A stretch of DNA of 64,000 nucleotides from Corella eumyota (Eukaryota; Chordata; Ascidiacea; Phlebobranchia; Corellidae): assembly GCA_963082875.1 (NCBI GenBank), contig OY720099.1:16597066-16661065 (forward strand), read 5' to 3'. Within the stretch, counting starts at the first letter, position 1. Every line of letters begins with the position of its first letter. The notes beneath the pieces were generated by a model. The model had not been told where the DNA came from. It ran no database searches and saw only the letters and a list, made by a program, of their open reading frames with translations. The position numbers and the translations under genes were made by a program. Shown here one piece after another: positions 12,290 through 24,249 of the stretch.

Positions 12290-12835
12290 TTTTAAAAGCG
12301 ACCGGAATCGTATTTCAAAATTATTTAGCTTTAAGTATTTTAAAATAATTATCCTTCAAGCAAATCAAGGTGAGTTCGGATCACAAAACTAAAAGATACA
12401 TAAAGCTAAAGTGCAGAACATGTACAAATGCGAGGAACTGAGAAGAAAATTAAATTAGAAATTCCGCTAAATGATTTTATTTTCGTCTATATTGCAAAAT
12501 AATTCTACCTTTTTCTTTTACGTTAAATCAAGTAAGTAAGTAATATAGCGCGGCAGTTTGTATCTTTTTTGTATCAACACCACGGCAGTTTGTATCTTGC
12601 ATTGAAAGTTAGAACTGTATTTTGATACCTGCTAAAGTTATACAGTTGAATTAACTTAAAATTAAGTTTTAATTTAGACTTAAGATCTGTATTTTTAAAA
12701 ACAGAATAGAATTTTTTAAATTATAAACACAAAGTTATCTAATAATCAACAAAAAAGTAAAATTAATTGTAATCAACTTATCTAAGGTTTAGAAAAACTG
12801 TGGAAATAAAATGGCAGCAAAAATGATTCTAATAA
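12290..12835 (+). pseudogene. Truncated start of a cluster gene behind block A
   Basis: 12290-12810 is a shortened block A end, the normal upstream DNA of a cluster gene. At 12811 a gene start follows: ATGGCAGCAAAAATG, close to the MAASMIRV and MAANMIRV starts of the genes at 26502 and 42525. After about 24 coding bases it switches at about 12831-12835 into the left end of another block A (AAGAAAAGTGGAAAT..). What remains is a bare start codon context joined to the next unit, as unequal exchange would leave. Confidence 0.7.
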
Positions 12836-12916
12836 GAAAAGTGGAAATAGGTTTCAGTAACCCAAGAAAGTAGATTATTTTTTTAAGCAAGTAATAATCT
12901 CAAGTAAGATTCGAAC

Positions 12917-13211
12917 TGTTTATCGCAATAAACATTCAAAGGCACAAACTACGCTTCAAACTATATATAAGCAATAGTATTTGGAAAAAAATATATACCT
13001 ATAAGTATATACAGAAAAAAAGAAAATAAGTGCGGCTTGCAACAATAAGCAGGCAGTTAACGAAATATATGCTTTAACAACAAACACTAACCCTAAGAAA
13101 TGTGAACAGATGCCGCTTACAACAATGAGCAGACATTCCAAGTAATATGTGCTTATACCAATAAGTAAATAGTTTAAAAATAGGTGTGGAGGCTGTTAAG
13201 ACAATAAACAG
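12917..13211. repeat. Hairpin array, copy 1
   Basis: Short hairpins with related loops: TGTTTATCGCAATAAACA at 12917-12934, then GCTTGCAACAATAAGC (one stem pair decayed), GCTTACAACAATGAGC, CTTATACCAATAAG, and CTGTTAAGACAATAAACAG ending at 13211. The loops mostly fit NNNCAA between TTA-type and TAA-type stem ends. Confidence 0.55.
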
Positions 13212-13860
13212 ACAACTTTATTACATCTTCTTATTACAGTTCAAGTTACGTTTTGAGTTTCACGTCGAGTAACAATTAAAAAAGGTTTAATTATGATTTT
13301 TAAAGTGTGTGCCTATAACCTTATTTAAATAGAAAACATTAGTTAGTATAAAGAAACTAAATTGTAAAATAAACTATACGAACAATTAAAAGTATAATAA
13401 GCTGACATTAACTACTTGTAAATTTAACTAAATAAACCATTTTAACACACACATTAAACAACTACACTTTAACCTCTCATAATAAGACATAAAGAGACCT
13501 AAATCCGTATAGAAATTAAAAGCCAAAGCGCCGTGCTGCATAGGATGTACCGACACCATACCTCGCAATACACAAAATAAAGCACACAATAAAAAAATAG
13601 ATAATTGTTTATAACAATTTATTAAAATAAAGTAACAAAATTACGCAAGTTAAATTGTAAAAATCTATTGAATATTTTTATACTACTTACACACAATTTC
13701 AAATCTATATTTATTTATACTGCATGTAAAATAGTAAAATTAAATAGAGATTAAAAAAATTGTTAACTTTTCCAAAAATTCCAACTAATATAAAAGCCGC
13801 ACTCGTAAATTTAATTTTAAAACAACTTAATGTTTTACAATATTGACAATGTTAAATATA

Positions 13861-13893
13861 GTGTAGTGATAAGAATACTTGCTACACCACACA
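13861..13893 (+). repeat. SINE head scrap
   Basis: A 33-base piece of the SINE tRNA-like head (GTGTAGTGATAAGAATACTT and CTACACCAC). Nothing of the body follows. Confidence 0.6.
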
Positions 13894-13999
13894 AACATCT
13901 TTGAAGGAACACAAAAATCAACCATTCTTATTTTAATACCTGCTAAAGTTATATAGTTTAAAAAATTGACTTTTCTTAAAGTGCTATATTAAAAAGTTT

Positions 14000-15600
14000 A
14001 GCAATTTTGCCTATTTACTTTCACCTATTTTCATTACTTGGTTGGCGTGAGATGTACGAATAACGTTAGATAGTTCACTAATTGCCTTCTGCATTGCCTC
14101 TAGTTGATTTCCAATATGTTCAGCTTCTAAATAGGTGCTGGTGGCTCTTATTGGTCTGGTTTTGCTAATATATCCGTTATTTGCCCCTTCCAACTTTATT
14201 GCCCAATCCAGCGCATTATCTAGCTACTTTGGATCTTTAAGCTTTAGAAACGAATAAATATCCCAGTTTTCCCTTAAAGCATTTATAAACACGTTTACTT
14301 TAAGTGCCTCCAAAACATATTCTTTTGCGTCGTCGTACACTCGGCACCGTCAAACCAATGAATTAATATCCTCTGCCAAATTTACCAAACTTTCATTTCT
14401 ACGACGCACTCTAAACTTAGCCATAAAGTCTTTGTAAGATCTTTTGCCGTCAAACATCTCAACCTTAACCTCGCCAATATTTTTGTTTGTACCCATTGGT
14501 GTTTAAACATTAGGTTGAATTAACTCTTTTTCTTCAATCCGCTTGTTTAGTTAATCGGAAATAAGTTGTTGTTGCGATTGCGACTTATCTACAAATTCTT
14601 TTGACCTAACCTCTACTTTTTCTTTTATTTCATTTATTTCATCAGCGATGGTGGAATCCGCAACTACTGTATATTCGGCCAATTTCTCTCTTAGGTCGTT
14701 AATTGATCTTATAGTAGACAAGCTGAAGTTTTGTACGTTAATTTCCAGCGTCTCATATTTTTGCTCCATACCAATCACAGCATGGTCTAAAGCTTGGTGC
14801 ATTTTTCGTCTTACTTGTGATATCTGCTTTTTAGACTTGAAATTCATCGCGGAGACGCTGTCCAATTTTATCAACTTCTGTGTAGGGTTTGTCTAACTAT
14901 ACCCCACGTGACCAACAATAGGTTGATCGGAGAATAAAATACGCCCCTTGATCACAGATTGATCTCAGTTAATATAAAAATAATACCGATAATGGGCCCA
15001 GAATTTCAACTGTCTAACTCGACTGATACAACAATTGAAATACTCTACAATGTATTCAATATTCAGTACACAAGAAAAACAATTAACAAAAAACAATACT
15101 GGCTTAACACTTACAAATCAATATTACTTTTAACAAAAACTAACTAAAGACCATTTATGAATTGTTAGAACAGGGCGAATCGTATTCTAAATATATGACG
15201 TACTAAAAGTAGAATTCCAAAATTATTCCAAGTTACGATACAAATAAAGACAAAAAAGGCGAAACACAAATCACGTGACTAAGAACGCTGGAAAAAAAGG
15301 AAAAACTTGAAATGACCAGGCGATAAGGCGATCCAAAAGAAGCGCACAATAGCGGCTAATGGTGTCCAACCGAGTGTGAAATTGTATTTAAAATTAATGA
15401 GAAAATATAAATCAGTTTTCATATAAATGGACTTAACATTCTGCCTTATCAATAAATTCGATTTCTTCCCTTCATTTCTTGTGAGGTTTAAACGATATTA
15501 CACCTGATGAGTTTAAACTATCTGCATCCGACATAATCAGATCTCGACAGGACCTCCAGTGTTACAAAAATATACTTAGAGTTTTGTTTTTTCAGTTTTG
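14000..15600 (-). mobile_element. Ty3/gypsy relic (LTR end, leader and gag only), broken
   Basis: Read on the minus strand it begins with an LTR end and a primer-binding site at 15558-15540 (TGGAGGTCCTGTCGAGATC). A gag start resembling that of the element at 19-24 kb follows (MSDAD.. against MSDSE..), then coiled-coil gag and its C-terminal part down to about 14000. Protease, RT and integrase are missing. It is an old, heavily broken fragment of the same family as the 19.1-24.2 kb element, interrupted by an LTR-like insert at 14881-15318. Confidence 0.7.
14881..15318 (-). mobile_element. Solo LTR-like fossil nested in the gypsy relic
   Basis: Matches 7375-7814 along its length and interrupts the gag region of the surrounding relic, so it is younger than that relic. 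Minus-strand orientation ends in CCCTACA. No internal domain is attached. Confidence 0.55.
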
Positions 15601-16192
15601 ATTTATAAATATTATAAAAAAACTTTTATGAAGGGCGAAGTTAAATTTAAGTTATATAAATAAATAGTCTTCACTTAAAAATGTTAAGTTACAGTAAGCA
15701 TTAATAAGATGATTGTAGACTAACAATCAATATTGTCTGTAATAAAAAATTTTATTTTTAATTTAATTTTTGTTTGTTTTTATATTTAAATGATTGTTTT
15801 ATTAAATAAGAGAACTATATTTTGTATTTGACCATTAAAAATATATTGATCTAGAATGATTACTTATGCAAATCAAATACTTTAAATTTGTTAAATGTTG
15901 ATATTTAAGACTGGGTTTGTAAAGTACAGTAAAGGTGATTACAAATTAAACACAAAAATGCCAACATTTTTAAGTGTTTAAACAAAACTTTAAATACAAC
16001 TTAACGTGAATTTTTACGTGCAGTGTTCACCGTACGTTAAACTTAAAATTCTAAAAAGCGTAAATCTGTATATTTTGAAATACAAAAACTCAATTATTTT
16101 TTTACACAGTATAAATCAAGCTTAATCTGATTTATTATTAAAAAATAAAAGTCAATTTATTGTTAAAAAACGAATAAAAAAAGAAGAGTAAA
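15601..16192. other. Upstream region of cluster gene 2, no gene
   Basis: AT-rich DNA not obviously part of block A, unlike the upstream DNA of genes at 26.5 and 42.5 kb. The TTATTGTTAAAAAAC..GAGTAAAATGGCAGC context just before the ATG resembles the purine-rich leader of the other members. Confidence 0.35.
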
Positions 16193-17638
16193 ATGGCAGC
16201 AAATATGATAAGAGTAGCCTTTGGAAAATTTAAACTTATGGCAAGTGGAACGTCAGCAACTATTATTAGTGGAGGAGGTGCTACTGCTATTGTCTCATCA
16301 TCACTGAGTGACGAGCAGAGAACATCTTTAAGCCAAGGACTAAAAAATACCGTTGAAACGAGTAAAGATGTTTTTATTCGCCACATCAAAAAAGGATCGT
16401 TGTGTGTAGAGGTATGGGCTTGCTCTACAGAGGCACAAGATGATCTTCAAACTCGATATAATTCTGGACAGTTGCTTAAAGACCTCAACAATGAAATAAA
16501 ACAAAGTGGAATACAGTTTGACTCTGTAGAGCAAACAGAAGAGTTTAAGATCATAGAAATGTCCGAAGAAGATCTTAACCAAGAACGAAAAGCTGGCAAG
16601 AAAGAATTTGATTTATTTATGGAAACAGTCGCATATGATCAAACAATAGTAAGTGTATTAAAAGATAAACGTTATTTAAAAATTAGAACTAATTCAACTA
16701 TTATTAATATTACAAAACGCAAAAACATGTCATAAATAATAATGTTTACATAAAGACTTTTTGGTATATTGTGGCATTGTCACCAAACCCATCTATTTAT
16801 TTAGGTTTATTATTTAACTAATTAAAAGTAATTTAATTTAGAAAGAAAAATTTCAAGACTTACATCCAAGAAATACCAGGTATATTAATTGTTGTTTAAA
16901 ATTGCAAGAATTATATAACTTTTACATATATAACAATTTCCAAAAAAAAGTTATACCAGTATATTATTAAACAAGTATCACCAATTATTTTTGTAATATA
17001 TAGCTAATTAAATGTATAGAAAATTAATTGTAAAAATGGTAAATAAATTAATTATTTAAATATATATTTAGTTTAAAAGGAAACGAAGAAAGAAAAAGGG
17101 AGGAGCATGAATGGAAAAAAAGGAGAGAAAACGAAGAACGATCGATGAGAATGGAATGGTACGCACTGGATATGCAAGAAAAGAGTAAATATAAAGTTTT
17201 CCTTTTTTATCTATTAAAATTATGTGTATAACCAAACCTTACCCAATCTGCGGTTATATAGGCCAACCTAAATGCATTTTTTACTAAGAAAAAAGTATTG
17301 AAAAGCTCGATCTGGAGATGAAGATATTGCAATTGCAAATAGCCGAACTAGAAATAAAAGGAAAAACTAAACACTACATGTCGGACGACCATATGTCCCA
17401 TTTGGAAATGGAGGAAAAAGGTTAAAAAAATCGTTTTTTCTATATCTTATTAATTAAAATTAAGCGTTTAACTAAGCTTTACTAATTTGAACTACTACCC
17501 GTCAGTAATAAAAACATCTTTGAATATTATTTTAACTTAAATAAATTTTTTTACAAAGAGAAAAATATTGAAAAGCTTAATCTGGAGCTGGAGATTCTGC
17601 GATTACAAATAGCAGAAATGAAAAAAGGAATCAAATAA
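16193..17638 (+). CDS. Cluster gene 2: TRADD-N-like domain plus coiled coil
   Basis: Five exons all in phase: 16193-16648, 16842-16879, 17072-17184, 17289-17420, 17559-17638 (272 residues). Exon 1 is the domain: GKFKLMASGTSATI, a Gly/Ala/Ser linker, helix LSDEQRTSLSQGLKNT, core SLCVEVWACSTEAQDDLQTR, SGQLLKDLNNEIKQSGIQF, EEFKIIEMSEEDLNQERKAG. Exons 3-5 give a charged coiled coil (EERKREEHEWKKRRENEER; IEKLDLEMKILQLQIAELEI; IEKLNLELEILRLQIAEMKK); exons 4 and 5 look duplicated from one another. No signal peptide or membrane span, so an intracellular protein is likely. TRADD-N likeness is inferred by eye: in TRADD this domain binds TRAF2. If exon 1 is not spliced, translation adds about 28 residues and stops at 16735. 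Near-identical to the gene at 26502 from mid-domain on. Confidence 0.78.
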
Positions 17639-17894
17639 AACTAATGGAAAATTAAATATCTTCGGTTAAAAATTAATTATTCCAATATATCACTAATAAC
17701 TATCTTTTATTTGCATTACAACTGTTTATTAATAACTTGTAACCACTTGCAGTAGACTATATTTTTGTTCGTAGTTATGCATATTTCTATAATCGCTTTA
17801 AATGGAAAGAACAACATATATTAAAGGTAATAAAGAAATAAAATCAATTTGATTTACTGACAATTTTTTATTAAAAACAAACGAGAGATGAACA

Positions 17895-18464
17895 GGCTTT
17901 AAATTTTGAATACTGCGTAAATTCCAAATTGCTATTTTAAGAATTTGGTGGACCATAAAATTGTTCTAAAGCGCGACTCTATTTAAACTTTTCTATTTAG
18001 TTAGGTCTTAACGTAACCCTATAAAACCTTTTATTTAGACGTAGTGTTGTTGGTAGATTTTTTTAAATATTAATTTATTACAAATGCTAGTTTTTAATAT
18101 TTCAAAAACCTTAGAAATATGCAATTTCAAAAAATGTTATGTATAAAATATGATATACAATTCTACTTAGGGTAATTAGTAAAATCTTGACAACGATATC
18201 AGTTTCAAATTGTTATAAAAAATGTTCTAGAATTCTAACGTGTGACTTCTGATTATTGCAATGCGCAAGAATCGTGACGTCACAAAATTCAGATGATTTA
18301 TGGTTAAAGCCATGTTGTGATTTGTTAGTTAAAATAGCGTGACAATTAACTAATTACAATTCACAAAATTGTGAAAATTTTTAACAATTTATTTAAACAA
18401 CAGTATTAAAGTAAATATGTAATTTCATTTATAATATTATATATCTAAAAGTCCTTTTTACGCT
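17895..18464. repeat. Block B copy 1 with CRE-like site and dyad
   Basis: Repeat block downstream of the cluster genes, also at about 28190, 31640, 38915 and 46185. It starts with TTTGAATACTGCGTAAATTC, runs through TTGGTGGACCATAAAATTG, TTTAGACGTAGTGTTGTTGG and the palindrome TGACGTCA (18275-18282), and ends with the perfect dyad TTCACAAAATTGTGAA (18360-18375). Non-coding. The ~250 bp between gene 2 and this block show only 3' UTR-like AT-rich DNA. Confidence 0.75.
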
Positions 18465-19095
18465 GGAAGATCATTAGCCTCAATATAGGGTCCATAAGTA
18501 CTTTTTAATGTGTGCAGCAGTAACTTTATGCTCCACACCAAATCTTCGGTAAAGAATATCATTGGCCAAACAAAAACCTTGTTCGGGCCCCATACGCCTG
18601 CATGGTTCTATGGCAATTCGAGCTTCGGCAACACAGAAATTCATATGATAACTTAACTTAGATGCTGTGTTAAGAGCTTTATTGCCAATATGAGTGTTAA
18701 ACTCACAAAAAAGTCATGAAAATTCAACGGTGAACCATCAAATTTGTTGATCACTTTTTTTGGTAAAAAAAAGCCCTAGCGAATGCTTGTCGTCATACTT
18801 TAAATAAAACCAAAAATCGGTTCCATGTTTGAGTTATTTGTGGATTGATTTAAGTGATTTTGGTCAGGTTTCACTTTCACCAGATTTGCTCATTTGATCA
18901 GCCCTTGTGTTGATTTTTTTAACTTTGGCTTCTTTTTCATTAAGACGAAGTTGCTTTTTTCTATTTACGTCTCCGAACCAATAGTTGCAGTTCGGTTTGT
19001 TGTTGCAGTTCTTATCTTTTCAAAGTCAACCATTTTTAAATCAGTCGCACGTCTAGCCCTTGTGCTAGCTGTCGTTGAATTGACAGAGGCCATAT
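18465..19095 (-). mobile_element. Gag-like relic (BEL/Pao- or DUF1759-type), copy 1, broken
   Basis: Minus-strand coding remains. A coiled-coil start region is followed by FDGSPLNFH and, further on, AIEPCRRMGPEQGF and ILYRRFGVKHKVTA. This combination (FDGSPL.., then ERFG..H-type) recalls the DUF1759 gag-like domain of BEL/Pao retroelements. The copy is broken in several places and is split by the Ty3/gypsy insertion at 19096; its outermost edge continues at 24250. Family assignment is inference. Confidence 0.45.
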
Positions 19096-19366
19096 TGTAA
19101 CGTACTGTGTTTTATTATCCTCGCCGTTATCTTTCTGGTCTGACGCCTTTACCCTTACGTCACTTCCCCTTTTAGCTTACCGCCACTTCTTATGTTAGTT
19201 AAAGGTTGACGAGAGATTTAACGTTGCTTTAGATTAATTGTGTGATTGTTTATGTAAATATTAATGTGATTCTATTTGAATAAGGTTTACCGTGACTAAA
19301 TTAATAAACTGTTAAATATTGTGAAATTGTGAATTAATATTAAGAACTTTGTACTCGGTTATTACA
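19096..19366 (+). repeat. 5' LTR of the Ty3/gypsy element
   Basis: TGTAACGTACTG...GGTTATTACA, 271 bp, matching 23979-24249 except at about three sites. TG..CA ends as expected. Confidence 0.93.
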
Positions 19367-19367
19367 T

Positions 19368-19387
19368 TGGAGGTCCTGCCGAGATCC
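19368..19387 (+). promoter_or_regulatory. Primer-binding site, tRNA-Gln type
   Basis: TGGAGGTCCTGCCGAGATCC starts two bases after the LTR. It is complementary to a tRNA 3' end with discriminator U and T-stem CUCGG, as in animal tRNA-Gln. Confidence 0.7.
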
Positions 19388-22300
19388 AGAATGTCTGATT
19401 CGGAAAACGAGGTTTTTATTAAAACCCCACTACCTGAAAATTGGGAAAATGGATATGGAAACATTACTAATAAGAGAACTAGAAGAAACAGTCAACCACC
19501 GAGTTACCGAAATCAGGGTTGAGATGCAACAACAGCTAAATGCCGCGGTAACGTCGATGCAACAAAAATGTGTGAGCCTTTACAGCAATATTGAAAAAGC
19601 TCAAAAAACAACAGTGGCTGCAATAAATGATCTAAAAATGAAATTTGAGCAATACGAAACGTTTAATGCAAGTGAAAGGGAAGTTTCACAAAAATTGATA
19701 AATATTAAAGAAGACGCTGATACCAAGGTCAAAGACTTCATGAGTTCAACCCGGGCTAATCAAGAAGAACTAAATGAAAACATTGAACTTCTGACGCCAA
19801 CAAGGGTAAGATTTGCCTTACCAAATGGTACTCCAAATAAAGAAAAGGTATTGCCTGTAACCCTTGATCGATTCGATGGTAAAGGTTCTGTTGGAGATTT
19901 TTTGGCTCGATTTGAGATTGCGGCAGAATACAATCAGTGGTCGCAATATACCAAAGGCACGCAACTTGCTCTTCATTTAAAAGATTCCGCCTCAAGCGTT
20001 ATAACGAGCCTGGACCCTGAAAAAAGACGACAATTTATTGTAGTTAAAAACAAGCTGACGGCATAATGAAAGTCTTGTTGACCTTTCCGAAGATATAAAC
20101 TCGATGGCACGACGCTGTAAGGTATACGAACAATCAAAAGAATCCGAATTGGAAACCGTCAAGGTGAACTGTTTTCTCATGCCCTTAAAGACTACCCCTC
20201 TATTATTTCAGGCTTAAGGCTAAAAGATCCGCGTTCCTTAGATGAAGCTTTGGATTGGGCAATGCGTCTTGAAGAAGAGCAAAATAATCGTCAAATAAGG
20301 CCAGTGCGAACAGCGAATGCGACCAACGCCCAAGTCGGATGTATCTGTAGCAAGTAAATTGGAAAAAATGAGTCAAGCTTTTGTAGACTTGACGGAGCAA
20401 TTTAAAATGCCTAATAGAAACCGTTATCCTAACTATAACAGACCACAACGAAATAGAAACTATAATCGTCCCGGGCCGGAAAACTATCAATAACCAAACA
20501 ACTGAGGCCTCGTTCGGTTAGATTTAAAGGTGCCTCTAGAAACGTCGGCTTAACTTTATCAGGTCATCTTAATGGTTTATATTGTAAAGTTATTTATGGC
20601 CATTTACACATTTCTATGTTGATTGATACAGGAGCCGACGTAACAATTATAAGCAGAAAAATATTCAAGCACCATAATCAAAACCGTTTTTGTCCGACAC
20701 CCATTACTTTGAGAGGGGTGGGAAATAATAGAATCGCTGTTGATGGTACGTGTGAATTGAACTTTATTTTAGGAAAAACTATGTACAAACATCAAACTTT
20801 GATATGCAAAATCGAAGAAGATGGTATTTTAGGCCTGGATTTTTTAAACAAATTCAAGTTTACCATTGATGCTAATGCAAGCTTGCTGAAAACTGCGACT
20901 GAAGAAATTAAATTAAATTATGTTCAAAAAGTTGATGCACAACTACAGTTAGCCCCATCACCTAGAAACGAACAATTAGAAGGCATATTTCAAGATGACG
21001 ATGCCACAAAAGACCTTATTACGTGAGCAAAAATAAACTTGAAACCCACACAATGTAACTGGCGACGCAATGCCTATTAAACAACGACCTCGGAGGTTGC
21101 CAATAAGTCAACAACAAGAAATGGATAAATTAATAGAAGAAATGCTTAAAGATAAAATAATATCTCCGTCTTATAGCCCATGGTGTTCGCCTGTAGTTTT
21201 GGTAAAAAAGAAAGATGGCTCAAAACGCTTTTGTGTCGACTACAGAAAACTAAATGCAATTACTAAAAAAGATGCCTACCCACTGCCAAGAATTGACACA
21301 CTTTTAGATTGCATTAAGGTTTAGTAGAGTTTTAGTAGATCCGAAAGATAAAGAAAAAACCGCCTTTTCATCTGGTAAAGGGTTGTTTCACTTTAATGTT
21401 ATGCCTTTTGGTTTGTGTGGTAGCCCTAGTACATTTGAAAGGTTAATGGATCGGGTGTTGTCTGGGATTTCAAACAAAAAATGCTTAGTATTTTTAGACG
21501 ATGTACTTGTCCACGCAGAAACTTTTGACAAATTGTGCCTAAATATGGAAGAAGTGTTTCAACGATTAATCGATGCAAACTTGCTACTTAATGCCTCGAA
21601 ATGTAAACTTTTTGCAAAATCAGTCGAATACTTAGGACATGTAATTACTGAAGATGGAATTAAGACATCACAAGAAAAAATAAAGCAATTCAAGAATGGC
21701 CGACACCAAGTAAACTTAAGGAGCTACAAAGTTTTTTGGGACTGTTCATATTACCGAAAGTTTATACGTAATTTTGCTTATATGGCACAGCCTTTGCACC
21801 GTTTATTGGGAAAAGATGTTCGCTTTAATTGGAGTGCCGACTGTGAAAAATCGTTTCAATCTCTAAAAAGGGCATTAACTGAAGCACCAGTTTTAAAATT
21901 TGCAAATGAAACAGGACAATTTATTATTGATGCAGACGCTAGCAATTATGCAATAGGAGCTGTCCTGTCACAACGACAGGAAGATGGCCTAGAACACGTA
22001 ATTGAATATTTTACCAAATCATTGTCTAGCGCAGAAAAAAATTATTGTACCACACGGAAGGAACTTCTTGCTATTGTGGATGCAGTGGAACACTTTCGTT
22101 ATTATATATACGGACGAAAAATTAAAATTCGAAGCGACCATGGCTCGTTAAGTTGGCTTTTGAACTTTCGTAAACCAGAGGGCCAAATGGCAAGATGGAT
22201 TGAACGTTTAAATGAATACGACTTTGAGATTGTGTACAGAAAAGGATTAAAACACAACAACGCCGACGCGCTTTCAAGATGGCCATGTAACCGAAATTGT

Positions 22301-23965
22301 AAATATTGTAAAAAAGTGCCTGGTTTAAATAAAAATGAAAAAACTGTGGATGTAAAAATAATAAACGCAACAACGGATGTTTTCCTTTTGTCTCCGCAAC
22401 AACTAAATGAAGCTCAATTATTAGACCCTGATACAAAAACAATTGCAAGCTGCCTTCATTCAGGAAAAAATCGACCTGACTGGGATGAGATTGCACCACT
22501 CAGTCAAGCGGCAAAGTATTACTACTTACAATGGGATTCGTTAGTTATTCAAAACGATGTTTTGTTCCGCAAATGGGAACAAGGTGATGGTCTCATAATA
22601 AAACATCAAATTATTGTCCCAAAACCTTTTTAGCAACAAATCATCAAACGCATGCATGGACAAGTTGCCGCAGGACACTTTGGGTTGAAAAAAACATTGG
22701 AGAAAATTAGGTCACAGTACCATTGGTATGCAGGACGGATGTAGCTATATTTTGCAAAGCCTGCGACAAATGTGCGGCAAGAAAAGGTCCCGCTACAAAA
22801 CTAAGAGCACCACTAAAGCTATACAACGTAGGATATCCGTTTGAAAGAATAGCAATTGACGTACTTGGTCCTTTACCAACATCAAGTTCTGGAAATAAAT
22901 ACATGATAATTGCCATGGACTATTTTAGCAAATGGCCAGAAGCATACCCAGTACCAAACCAAGAACAGTGGCAAAAACTTTAATAGAACAACTGTTCACA
23001 AGATTTGGTGTACCATGCGAACTGTTTACAGACCAGGGTTCAAATTTTGAATCTCATTTGTTTAAAGAGATTTTAAAAACATTTGATATAACAAAAACCC
23101 GTACTACACCATATTACCCACAAAGCGATGGTATGGTCGAAAGGTTTAACAGAACTATATTAGCACAATTGTCGATGTTTATAAACGAAAATCAACAAGA
23201 CTGGGATCTACAACTACCTTACCTTTTGATGGCTTATCGAACCGCAGTGCAGGACAGCACTGAATTAACCCCGGCCATGATTATGTTTGGCCGAGAAATG
23301 AACTTACCGACAGACTTTTTGTTTGGTCGCCCTGAGAAAACAACATATTCACCGATTGATTACGTAAAGATGAACCAAAAAACATTGGATAATGTACATG
23401 AGTTTGCAAGAAAAAGGCTTAACTTTACAGGAAAACGAATGAAAAAATACTACGATCGGAATTCGGCTAAAGACATTTTTGGGGTGGGTCAGGCTGTGTG
23501 GCTTTTTTGCCCTCAAAGAAAAAAGGGAAAGAGTCCAAAACTGTCCCTGCCATGGAAAGGACCGTTTGTCATTACAAAACGTATAAATGACTTAGTGTAT
23601 CGTATACAAAAATCTCGTAAAAACAAACCAAAAGTGGTAAATCGCAACAAGTTGTGGCGTTACAGTGGCCAAAACTTGCCCAATTGGTTTAATTCTGATA
23701 TTTCTAATGAAAATTATCATAATAATAATAACAATAATAGTAATAATGTGTTTGACCAAAGTGATAATAATATTATTAATTTATACGAATCTGATATATC
23801 TGACCCAGAAACAAATATGCCTTCACATTCTCGTGGTGGACGTTTTATTCGCCGCCCATTAAGATATTGTTAACAATTTCATTTATCGTGTAAATTTTTA
23901 GTTGTAAATACTGTTTTTGTGATTTTCTGTGTATGCTAGAATCGTATTCGGAGAATACTGTTATC

Positions 23966-23978
23966 GGGGAAGGGGCAT
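23966..23978 (+). promoter_or_regulatory. Polypurine tract
   Basis: GGGGAAGGGGCAT lies directly against the start of the 3' LTR, the position used for plus-strand priming in this family. Confidence 0.75.
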
Positions 23979-24249
23979 TGTAACGTACTGTGTTTTATTA
24001 TCCTCGCCGTTATCTTTCTGGTCTGACGCCTTTACCCTTACGTCACTTCCCCTTTTAGCTTACCGCCACTTCTTATGTTAGTTAAAGGTTGACGAGAGAT
24101 TTAAGGTTGCTTTAGATTAATTGTGTGATTGTTTATGTAAATATTAATGTAATTCTATTTGAATAAGGTTTACCGTGACTAAATTAATAAACTGTTAAAT
24201 ATTGTAAAATTGTGAATTAATATTAAGAACTTTGTACTCGGTTATTACA
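23979..24249 (+). repeat. 3' LTR of the Ty3/gypsy element
   Basis: Almost identical to the 5' LTR and followed by ATAT, the second copy of the target duplication. Confidence 0.93.

Larger units (their letters stand above)
12836..13999. repeat. Block A copy 1
   Basis: Repeat block shared with 24250-26500, 32366-34330 and 40263-42520. It begins near AGTAACCCAAGAAAGTAG and contains the hairpin set described separately, then TTACGTTTTGAGTTTCACGT, then AACATTAGTTAGTATAAAGA and TACCTCGCAATACACAAAAT. No ORF. It lacks the ~200-bp piece present in copies 2 and 4 and so pairs with copy 3. A SINE fragment lies at 13861. Confidence 0.7.
19096..24249 (+). mobile_element. Ty3/gypsy LTR retrotransposon, nearly full length, broken
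   Basis: A 5,154-bp element with 271-bp LTRs at both ends, a tRNA-Gln-like primer-binding site, a polypurine tract and a 4-bp ATAT target duplication (19092-19095 and 24250-24253). Parts in order: gag with coiled coil and capsid-like region (about 19390-20500), aspartic protease (about 20600-20850), reverse transcriptase (about 21070-21850), RNase H (about 21900-22290), integrase (about 22640-23870). The order RT, RNase H, integrase places it in Ty3/gypsy; it may be the Cigr-1 type described from Ciona. There is no envelope-like ORF. The coding region is broken in about half a dozen places, so this copy is a fossil, yet the LTRs differ at only about 3 of 271 positions, so insertion was recent. 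It landed in a minus-strand gag-like relic; the relic's empty-site counterparts lie at about 32.33 and 40.22 kb. Confidence 0.92.

Noticed and set aside
12917-13211. Repeat-spacer array like CRISPR
   Set aside because: The hairpins differ in sequence and spacing, there are no cas genes, and the DNA is clearly eukaryotic.
16649-16735. Read-through C-terminus of cluster genes 2 and 3 (also at 26958-27044)
   Set aside because: It follows a good GTAAGT donor, and the downstream exons join in phase into a coiled coil, so it is intron sequence.
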